A DNA stretch of 64,000 nucleotides from Sorangiineae bacterium NIC37A_2 (GTDB lineage Bacteria; Myxococcota_A; Polyangia; Polyangiales; Polyangiaceae), in assembly GCA_002085155.1 (NCBI GenBank), contig NASX01000001.1, positions 123,642 through 187,641 on the forward strand, written 5' to 3'. The translations under genes were made by a program, and so were the position numbers. Of this stretch, positions 1 to 6,087 are shown piece by piece. Position 1 is the first letter of the stretch, and each line of letters starts with the position of its first letter. The notes beneath the pieces are model-generated. The model did not search any database. It saw nothing but the letters and a program-made list of their open reading frames with translations, and had not been told where the DNA came from.

Positions 1-475
1 CCCTCCAGTTCACCTCATAGGATGCGCCTACGCCGCCTGCCGGCTGAACGAGCGCGGCTCGTCCCACGTACTGGCCTCGGACAATGACGTGACCCACCCC
101 CGTCGGGTCCACGAGCATGGCGCGCGCAGGGTTCGCGTTCCCTACGATGGCCACCAACTTCAGCTCGTCGATCGAATATTGGTCGAGGAGGACTTCACGC
201 TGACTGCGCACGGAACCGCGCGCCTCATCGACGAAGGCCTGAGCGTAGCTCCTGAAGGGATCGCGACTTCGGTCTGATTCAATGAAGTCTGCCTCCTCGA
301 GCGGCACGGTGGGCAGCTTCTCCGCTGGCTTCTCCGACGAGTCGTCGACTTGTCCCGTGCCACGCCGATCCGTGGCAGCGGCGGGCCCGCCCACCTGAGC
401 CGAGGTGATGACCTCATCCTCACAAGCGGGCAAACCCGCGAGCAGGCCCAAAAACAGAGCAGCTCGGAACCTCAC
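1..475 (-). CDS. pilP: PilP, type IV pilus inner-membrane lipoprotein (3' end outside window)
   Basis: About 158 residues are visible; the C-terminus lies beyond the left edge. The start is a GTG overlapping the TGA of pilO (GTGA), so translation is probably coupled. The N-terminus is a lipoprotein signal ending in the lipobox GLPAC, followed by a low-complexity linker. A conserved region then begins near DPFRSY (about residue 73), and the stretch LKLVAIVGNANPARAMLVD is typical of PilP. In known pilus systems PilP binds PilN/PilO and contacts the secretin PilQ; pilQ would be expected next, off the window. Identity rests on this sequence plus gene order pilM-N-O-P. Confidence 0.93.
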   Translation of the reverse strand, partial: MRFRAALFLGLLAGLPACEDEVITSAQVGGPAAATDRRGTGQVDDSSEKPAEKLPTVPLEEADFIESDRSRDPFRSYAQAFVDEARGSVRSQREVLLDQYSIDELKLVAIVGNANPARAMLVDPTGVGHVIVRGQYVGRAALVQPAGGVGASYEVNWR

Positions 476-1077
476 CCGCCCCTCCGATTCGTGCCGGATT
501 GACCTTCGGTCTCGTCCTCACCGAGCGCGCGGAAGGCCGTCGCCAAGCCGGTCACCGTGACGACCACATCTCGGTCGACGATTGTCGGCTTCGAGATGGT
601 GATGTTCTCGATGTTCATGATTCGATCGTTCTGACCGATCCCGAAGAAGAACTTCGCGACTTGGTGGAACCGACCCGTGAGCTCGATTTTCATCGGGACT
701 TTCGCGTAGAACTTCTCTTTGACCTCGGGCTCGGGGGTCCACGCCGAAAGTTCGACCCCGGCCATGTTCGCCACCGTCTGCACCGACGACAAGAACGCCG
801 GATATTCGGTGGTCGCAGGGAGGATCTTGTTGAGCTCTCTCTCGCGCTCACGGCGGCGAGCGAGCTCTTCAATGTCTTTCTGGTAGGCGACCTCAGCGGC
901 CTTGGCCTTCTTCAGGTCCGCTTCCAGCTGAGTGCGGGTGGCGACCGCTCCTTCGATCTGACCTGCGATATCGCTGTAAAAAACGACGTAGTAGGCGAGC
1001 GCACCGAGCACCAAGAGCCCTGCCGAGATGGCAAAGCGAGCGGGCACAGGCACTTTCGCAAGAACACTTTCGGCCAT
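472..1077 (-). CDS. pilO: PilO, type IV pilus alignment subcomplex protein
   Basis: 201 residues, the usual PilO length. There is a short cytoplasmic N-terminus, one membrane span at about residues 15-35, and a charged coiled coil at about 38-88. A C-terminal ferredoxin-like region contains a hydrophobic stretch around KVPMKIELTGRFHQVAKFFF. Its ATG overlaps the pilN stop by one base (TGATG), and its own stop overlaps the pilP start. PilO dimerises with PilN in the inner membrane and links the cytoplasmic PilM ring to PilP and the secretin. The order and overlaps support one operon. Confidence 0.95.
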   Translation of the reverse strand: MAESVLAKVPVPARFAISAGLLVLGALAYYVVFYSDIAGQIEGAVATRTQLEADLKKAKAAEVAYQKDIEELARRRERERELNKILPATTEYPAFLSSVQTVANMAGVELSAWTPEPEVKEKFYAKVPMKIELTGRFHQVAKFFFGIGQNDRIMNIENITISKPTIVDRDVVVTVTGLATAFRALGEDETEGQSGTNRRGG

Positions 1078-1718
1078 CAGTATTTCACCTCCGCCTCGAG
1101 CGCGAACTCGACCAACGCAAGTCCCGTCTTGGCGTCGTTGAGCCGGCGAGCGGGCAAGAGCCGGACTCCCCCGAAAAACGCCGAGAGGTTCATGCGCTTA
1201 GCGAGCTCGCTGACGTCCGACGCATCCCGCGCCGTGCCCCGCAAGCGAAGCAAACGGTTTTCTTCACTGAACTCAGTGATCCAAAGGCGCCGCGTATCCC
1301 AGGTCGGGCTCGAGACCGCGAGCGGGTTGTCCCGACGAATCTGGGCAAGAGCCTCGGGATCGATGGTGGGGCCTCGGCCAGGCGTGAGCATCTTGGCGAT
1401 CTCGAGCAAGACCGCAGTCGGTCCCGTCCGCGCGCTCTGGAGCTTGGCGATCGCGTCCTCCCGTGAACGCAGGCGCTCGAGCTCACGCGTGATCTCCGCG
1501 TGATTCTTGACGGCGTTCTGGCTCGTCGTGATCTGAGATTGGATCGTCGCGTTCTTCTGCTGTTCTTCGAGAAGCTCGCGCTCCTTGAAGCCGTGGAACA
1601 CGAAGAGCAGGACAAACTGCACGATCAGGGCCAAGAGCGCGAAAAGCACCCACGTGTCGCCTCCAGCGGAGGCTTCCATACGCCGGCGTTTCTGAGGAAG
1701 GAGGTTAATGCGAATCAT
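1077..1718 (-). CDS. pilN: PilN, type IV pilus assembly protein
   Basis: 213 residues. It begins MIRINLLPQ, the conserved N-terminal PilN motif that docks into PilM. A membrane span follows at about residues 24-46, then a coiled coil to about 95 and a periplasmic ferredoxin-like C-terminus. The start overlaps the last codons of pilM by four bases, and the stop overlaps pilO. PilN couples the cytoplasmic actin-like PilM to periplasmic PilO/PilP. The motif and context leave little doubt. Confidence 0.96.
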   Translation of the reverse strand: MIRINLLPQKRRRMEASAGGDTWVLFALLALIVQFVLLFVFHGFKERELLEEQQKNATIQSQITTSQNAVKNHAEITRELERLRSREDAIAKLQSARTGPTAVLLEIAKMLTPGRGPTIDPEALAQIRRDNPLAVSSPTWDTRRLWITEFSEENRLLRLRGTARDASDVSELAKRMNLSAFFGGVRLLPARRLNDAKTGLALVEFALEAEVKY

Positions 1719-2770
1719 GCGCGCACCTCACGATCCTTCCGCAGCGCAAGGCCAAGCGCGACCGACAGCTGCAGGGCGTGGCGGTCGAGAGCGATGGGAT
1801 CGATGTTCTTCTTGAACCCGACGAGCCCTTGGGTCGGGATCCAGAGCTCGACCGGAATGCGAGAACGGGACTCGATCGCCTGAGCGAGAGGCGAAAGGGC
1901 CGCTGAGCCACCGGTCAAATAGAGACGGGTGAGATCGGAGTCTCCGCTCGTCGCCATGAAGAAGTCGAGGCTCCGTTGGATCTCGGCGGCGATCGCGTCA
2001 CACGCTCCGTCGATCACCTCGAGCACCTGACTCGGAACCATGCCGTCACGCCCATCTCCACATTTGTAGGCTTCTGCCTGTTCAAAGGGAACGTTCAGCG
2101 TGCGCTGAATTTCCTCGGTGACCGCGTTGCCTCCGTTGGCGATTTCTCGCGAAAAGGCGCTAATTCCGCCGGAGATGACGTTGAGGCTCGAGAGACTGGC
2201 GCCGACGTTGACGAGGCCGATACGCGCGTGGGGGTCGATCCCGCGAGTGGCCTCGAACAGGTTCTGTACGCTGAAGGCGTCGATGTCACAGACAACCGGC
2301 CGGAGCTTGGCGTCGCGGGCGAGCCGCGCGTAATCCTCGATTTGCTCCTTCTTGGCGGCGACGAGGAGGACCTCCATCTGCCCTTCTTCGGGGTTCCGGC
2401 GGAGGACCTGGTAGTCAACCTGGACGTCCTTGATGTCGAAGGGGATATGCTGCTCAGCTTCCCACTGGATCTGTTCACTGAGCTCCGCGTCAGTCATGAG
2501 CGGAACGTTGATCTTGCGGATGATCGCCGACTGGCCCGACACGCTGATCGCCACGTCTCGCTGACGAATCTTGGCGTCCTTCCAGATCTGCTGGATGGTC
2601 TCGATGACCGCAGTCGCGTCCATCACCTGGCCGTCGACGATGACTTGGGGCCGGAGCGGGGCATATCCAAATGCGCAAAGCTCATAGCCTTTTCGCGTTT
2701 GCTTGAGCTGGCAGACTTTGATTGAGGTGGTCCCAATATCCACGCCCACCAGGTTCTTTCCTTCGCGCAC
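1715..2770 (-). CDS. pilM: PilM, actin-like ATPase of the type IV pilus
   Basis: 351 residues, a normal PilM length. The N-terminal phosphate-binding loop reads GVDIGTTSIKVCQLK (from about residue 9) and the second nucleotide motif LYLTGGSAALS lies near residue 286, as in FtsA/PilM-type folds. No membrane segment is seen, as expected for the cytoplasmic member. The start is GTG at 2770. The nearest SD-like run (GGAGGGTGAG) lies unusually far upstream, so initiation may be weak or the start slightly different. It is the first gene of pilM-N-O-P and diverges from a sigma-factor gene across a 441-bp regulatory region. Confidence 0.95.
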   Translation of the reverse strand: MREGKNLVGVDIGTTSIKVCQLKQTRKGYELCAFGYAPLRPQVIVDGQVMDATAVIETIQQIWKDAKIRQRDVAISVSGQSAIIRKINVPLMTDAELSEQIQWEAEQHIPFDIKDVQVDYQVLRRNPEEGQMEVLLVAAKKEQIEDYARLARDAKLRPVVCDIDAFSVQNLFEATRGIDPHARIGLVNVGASLSSLNVISGGISAFSREIANGGNAVTEEIQRTLNVPFEQAEAYKCGDGRDGMVPSQVLEVIDGACDAIAAEIQRSLDFFMATSGDSDLTRLYLTGGSAALSPLAQAIESRSRIPVELWIPTQGLVGFKKNIDPIALDRHALQLSVALGLALRKDREVRA

Positions 2771-2917
2771 GGGAAAATCTTCTCACCCTCCGGTACCTAG
2801 AGCCAAGTAAAAGGCGAACAGACCTTGCTTTGGGCCTCAGGAGCCGCCGGGGAGCCGTCCCCGGGGGAGCCGTTTGAGGGAGACTCCCCTCCCTCCGCTC
2901 TCGAAACGAGAGGGGCT

Positions 2918-2933
2918 GGGTCACAGATGACCC
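2918..2933. promoter_or_regulatory. Inverted repeat 1 (GGGTCA-N4-TGACCC)
   Basis: Perfect dyad with 6-bp arms and a 4-bp spacer (CAGA) in the region between divergent pilM and the FliA/WhiG-type sigma gene. It is the first of three dyads fitting GGGTCR-N4-YGACCC. A second, unrelated dyad (CTCTCG-AAA-CGAGAG) lies just upstream at 2898-2912. Binding by a dimeric regulator is inferred. Confidence 0.6.
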
Positions 2934-2994
2934 GGTCCAAAAGGGGCATTGGCTAGCTGGAAACTGTCATTTTGCGCCGAAACGAGACGCGTCC

Positions 2995-3010
2995 GGGTCG
3001 TCTGCGACCC
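2995..3010. promoter_or_regulatory. Inverted repeat 2 (GGGTCG-N4-CGACCC)
   Basis: Second dyad of the series, with the same spacer length (TCTG) and one symmetric base change in each arm. The compensating change keeps the palindrome, which argues that the symmetry is selected. It starts 77 bp after the first dyad. Confidence 0.58.
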
Positions 3011-3095
3011 ACTGTGCGCCCGTCCCGTGTCCCACGAGAAAGCCTGAAAACTCGCGGATGGCGGGGCTTTCACCCGGAATCGGGCGGGCTCTGGC

Positions 3096-3111
3096 GGGTC
3101 ATTCGTGACCC
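3096..3111. promoter_or_regulatory. Inverted repeat 3 (GGGTCA-N4-TGACCC)
   Basis: Third dyad, with arms identical to copy 1 and spacer TTCG. It lies about 60 bp upstream of a GG-N10-GC element. As RNA it could also form a short UUCG-capped hairpin, but three spaced copies fit DNA-binding sites better. Confidence 0.6.
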
Positions 3112-3167
3112 CCCGTCCCAGAGCGATACAGCCGAGAAGCCTCGGAATTCTCAGGCTGGAGCACGAT

Positions 3168-3182
3168 GGCACACGTCCTGCT
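3168..3182 (+). promoter_or_regulatory. Candidate sigma-54 promoter (-24/-12) of the sigma-factor gene
   Basis: TGGCAC at 3168-3173, five bases, then CTGC at 3179-3182 gives the GG-N10-GC spacing of sigma-54 promoters; the -12 box differs by one base from TTGC. Transcription would start about 11-13 bp downstream, just ahead of the AAGGAG ribosome-binding site at 3197-3202. The three upstream dyads lie where enhancer-binding activators usually bind. Inferred from spacing and motif only. Confidence 0.42.
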
Positions 3183-3211
3183 TTGGGGAGACTCACAAGG
3201 AGTTCCCCCAA

Positions 3212-3949
3212 ATGACTGACACCACCACCGAGACCTACCGAGCCAAAGACCTTCGTGCCAAGCCCGTGAGTGGTCCGTTTCAGGCGGCAGATTCGGTGGC
3301 CCCCGAGTTCCCAAGTGAGTCCGCCGACTCCGGTGTGCGTCTTCGTCCTCAAATGAGCGATGCAGAGCTGGTTGAGCTCTATGCGCCCCTCGTGCGCCAA
3401 ATTGCCGGTGGTTTCCAGAGGAAGCTTCCCCGCAACGTGCTGCGCGACGACTTGATCGCCGCTGGCATGAGCGGTCTGTGGGACGCGGTGCGCCGCCAAG
3501 TCGAGGCCCCCGATGAGCGCTTCGAGTATTACGTCCGCGTGCGGATCCGTGGCGCCATCCTCGACGAGCTCCGCGCTCAGGACTGGCTGCCGCGCCGTGC
3601 TCGCGCCCTGGCCCAGGAGGCACAGGAGAATGGGAACCACGCCCGCGCTGTCGCGCCCGCCGTCGTGCGCTTCGACGACGTGAGCGAGTGGGAACAGAGC
3701 CGCTGTCTGGCGACCGCCGATGACACCAACAGCGAGCTCGCCCTCGAATCGAAGATGACCCACGCGACTCTGACGCGCGCCGTCAATCAGCTGCCCCAGA
3801 GAGAGCGCCACATCGTCTCGGCGCACTACTTCCGCGGCGTGAAGTTCAAGGACCTCGGCATCGAGCTCGGCGTGAGCGAGCCGCGCATCTCGCAGCTCCA
3901 CTCCCGTGCCATGGAGCGCCTCAAGGCCCTCATGGCCGACGCTGCATAA
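3212..3949 (+). CDS. FliA/WhiG-type alternative sigma factor
   Basis: 245 residues. The start is the ATG preceded by AAGGAG 9 bp upstream; a longer open frame begins at 2972 but would run through the dyads and the promoter. Region 2 (about 49-125) contains DDLIAAGMSGLWDA and RFEYYVRVRIRGAILDELRA, then DWLPRRAR, the hallmark of the FliA/WhiG subfamily rather than ECF or SigA. Region 4 (about 190-238) has LPQRERHIVSAHYF and the helix-turn-helix LGVSEPRISQLHSRAMERL. No flagellar gene is visible. From memory, Myxococcus xanthus SigF belongs to this subfamily and affects pilus-based motility and development, so the pil neighbour is suggestive. A strong hairpin follows. Confidence 0.9.
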   Translation: MTDTTTETYRAKDLRAKPVSGPFQAADSVAPEFPSESADSGVRLRPQMSDAELVELYAPLVRQIAGGFQRKLPRNVLRDDLIAAGMSGLWDAVRRQVEAPDERFEYYVRVRIRGAILDELRAQDWLPRRARALAQEAQENGNHARAVAPAVVRFDDVSEWEQSRCLATADDTNSELALESKMTHATLTRAVNQLPQRERHIVSAHYFRGVKFKDLGIELGVSEPRISQLHSRAMERLKALMADAA

Positions 3950-3971
3950 GTCATTTCTATTGCAGCTCCCT

Positions 3972-4021
3972 GACCCTCGCGTGAGCGTCCTCCCCCTGGG
4001 GCGCTCCACACCGCGAGGGTC
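3972..4021 (+). terminator. Hairpin terminator after the sigma gene
   Basis: GACCCTCGCG at 3972-3981 pairs with CGCGAGGGTC at 4012-4021. The inner segment also pairs (GAGCG with CGCTC, CCCC with GGGG). No strong T-run follows, so it may act as a bidirectional terminator between this gene and the convergent methyltransferase. Confidence 0.55.
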
Positions 4022-4047
4022 TCTCGATTTCGGCGCCGGACGCCGCC

Positions 4048-5226
4048 CTATGGAGATCGCTCGAACACTGCGAGAGTTTCGACGTGCTCGGTGAAGGGGA
4101 AATACGAGTAGGCCCCGAGGAAGCGCGGCAAGATCCCCGCTTTGGCTAAGGCGCTCGCCTCCTTGAGAAATGCCGGTAGCCCGCAGCTTAAATAAATCAA
4201 TCGCCCCGGGAAGTGTGCGATGAGCGCGCGGAGCAGGTCCTCTTCGAGTCCCTTCCGCGGCGGATCGACAATCACCACGTCGGCGCTGCGAAGGAGTTCA
4301 GTGTTCTGGCCCGCGGGCCCTTCAATGACCTCAATGTCTTGTGGCTCACTGAGAGCTCTCAGGCCCAAGCGGAGCCCCGCGAGCGAAGGACCGCTGATCT
4401 CGTTCATCTTCAAAGAAGCCAAAGGGCGCGCCCCATGCACGGCGAGCCCGATGCTCCCGACGCCCGCGTGGTATTCGACGACCCTCGCGCCGCTCGGAAC
4501 CCACTCGATGATCCTCTCAACAGCGCGCTCATGGAGCGCGGGGTTCGCCTGCCCGAACGCTCCGGGAGGGAAAAAATTCTTGGTCCCGAGCAGATCTTGT
4601 TCCAGCGCCTCCGGTCCGAAGACGTGGACGAAACGCGCACCGAGCAGCGTGTTGGTGCGGTTCGGCTGAGCGTTGAAGAAGACGCTGCTCACCACTCCTA
4701 GCTGCTCAAGATCTGCGAGTACCCCTCGAAAGGTTTGCTTCACCGGCTCAGGGGCGTCGAGCAGATCATTGACGACAAGGACCACTTGGACGACGCCGGT
4801 CGTGCGGCTCGCCGCGAGCTCAACGGCGCGCAAGAGGCCCTGGTGCCGCTCCTCGTCGTAGGCTTTGACCTCACCTCGAGCGAGGCTCGCCTTGAGGCAC
4901 TCGAGCACCGCCTTCAATGACGGATGATGCAGGAGACACCCTTCGATCGGCACGAGCCGGTGACTGCCCAGTTCGAAGAGACCGAGCCGCGGATGCCCTC
5001 CGAAGGAGCGAACCGACAGGCGCACCCGATGCCGGAACCCGGGGCCGTCACAGGTGAGCTCCGTGAGGGGCTCAGCATCCGGATGCAGCTTCAGGCTTCG
5101 GAGCGCGGCGAGCGCGGACGGGGAGAGCTCCCGCTCATCGAACCTTGGACAGCCGGGGCATGGTGGACGGTAAGCACAAACCAGACCTCGTCTCAAAGAT
5201 TCTGAGGCTTCACTCCCGCCCACCAC
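4048..5226 (-). CDS. Iron-sulfur RNA (uracil-5-)-methyltransferase, RlmD/TrmA family
   Basis: 392 residues. Near the N-terminus C17, C23 and C26 (C-x5-C-x2-C) together with C95 match the four [4Fe-4S] ligands of RlmD (RumA). The SAM site is VVEYHAGVGSIGL. The catalytic Cys is C348 in YLSCGLP and the general base is E383 in the segment FTEHVETLAVF. It would methylate C5 of a uridine in rRNA or tRNA; which one cannot be told. There is no N-terminal TRAM domain, so it is shorter than E. coli RlmD. It lies 6 bp downstream of cdsA on the same strand and is probably co-transcribed. Confidence 0.85.
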   Translation of the reverse strand: MVGGSEASESLRRGLVCAYRPPCPGCPRFDERELSPSALAALRSLKLHPDAEPLTELTCDGPGFRHRVRLSVRSFGGHPRLGLFELGSHRLVPIEGCLLHHPSLKAVLECLKASLARGEVKAYDEERHQGLLRAVELAASRTTGVVQVVLVVNDLLDAPEPVKQTFRGVLADLEQLGVVSSVFFNAQPNRTNTLLGARFVHVFGPEALEQDLLGTKNFFPPGAFGQANPALHERAVERIIEWVPSGARVVEYHAGVGSIGLAVHGARPLASLKMNEISGPSLAGLRLGLRALSEPQDIEVIEGPAGQNTELLRSADVVIVDPPRKGLEEDLLRALIAHFPGRLIYLSCGLPAFLKEASALAKAGILPRFLGAYSYFPFTEHVETLAVFERSP

Positions 5227-5232
5227 ACGCCT

Positions 5233-6057
5233 TCACCCCTGCCACAAGGTGTAGATGTAAACGAGCGGACCGACCACGAGGAGCGCGTCGATGCGATCGA
5301 GAAGACCTCCGTGCCCCGGAAGGATCGAACCAGAGTCCTTCGTGCCGAAGGAGCGCTTGAGGAGCGATTCGACGAGGTCCCCTGCTTGCCCGAGAAGGGC
5401 TCCTGAAATGCCCAGCGCGAGCGCGCCCACGACCGGGAGCTCTGGAAGGTAGGTGAAGCTCGCGAGCAGCGCGCTCAAGGCTGCGAAAACAACGGAGCCG
5501 AGCAGTCCTTCCCGCGTCTTCTTCGGGCTGACCGCGGGATAGAGCGGAGTTTTGCCCCAAAGGCGCCCGAAGGTGTAGCCGCCGGTGTCTCCCATCCATG
5601 CGATGGTGAGCGTGAGCAGCACGAACCACGGCCCCCGATCCCCCTGCTCGGTGCGAAGCAGCGCCAAGGTGCCGAGGAAAAGACCGACGTAAATCGGTGC
5701 AGCGATGCCCCCGAGGATCCGGAGCGCCGCCGTCTTGATGTCTCCGAGACGAAACAGCGGGACAAGCGCGGAGACGAGGATGACAGCGAAGAGGGCCGTC
5801 AGAAAGACCGGCGCTTCGCCTCGGCAGACGAGTGACCCCGCGACCACGAAAGCGGCGAGGGCTGCCCATCCTTGCGAGACGCGATCCCCCGGATGACTCA
5901 TCGTGACGAGCTCAAAGGTGCCCTGAGCGGCGCTGAGCGCGATGAGCAGACTCCAGCCCCAAGCGGGCCCAGCGAAGAGCAAGAGCAAGAGCAACGGGCC
6001 GAGAACAACCGTGGTCCCGATGCGAATCCAGAGGTTCGTGTTTTTGCCTTGGCTCAT
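5233..6057 (-). CDS. cdsA: Phosphatidate cytidylyltransferase (CDP-diglyceride synthase)
   Basis: 274 residues from ATG 6057 (MSQGKNTN), close to the normal CdsA length. The open frame extends to 6288, but the extra N-terminus is basic and not CdsA-like. Several membrane spans are evident. The family signature appears near the C-terminus as KRSFGTKDSGSILPGHGG followed by LLDRIDAL. It makes CDP-diacylglycerol from phosphatidic acid and CTP in the inner membrane. No clear Shine-Dalgarno precedes the chosen ATG. The divergent secreted-protein gene starts only 30 bp away. Confidence 0.92.
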   Translation of the reverse strand: MSQGKNTNLWIRIGTTVVLGPLLLLLLFAGPAWGWSLLIALSAAQGTFELVTMSHPGDRVSQGWAALAAFVVAGSLVCRGEAPVFLTALFAVILVSALVPLFRLGDIKTAALRILGGIAAPIYVGLFLGTLALLRTEQGDRGPWFVLLTLTIAWMGDTGGYTFGRLWGKTPLYPAVSPKKTREGLLGSVVFAALSALLASFTYLPELPVVGALALGISGALLGQAGDLVESLLKRSFGTKDSGSILPGHGGLLDRIDALLVVGPLVYIYTLWQG

Positions 6058-6087
6058 CCGGCCCGGCAGCGTTATCAGGACCCAAAG

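Noticed and set aside
2921-4009. Long minus-strand open frame (362 codons) across the sigma gene
   Set aside because: Antisense to a well-supported sigma factor; no motif, and its composition is that of a shadow frame in GC-rich DNA.
5872-6087. Upstream extension of the phosphodiester glycosidase
   Set aside because: It is antisense to the CdsA N-terminus, lacks a signal peptide, and the GTG at 6088 has a good ribosome-binding site before a signal sequence.
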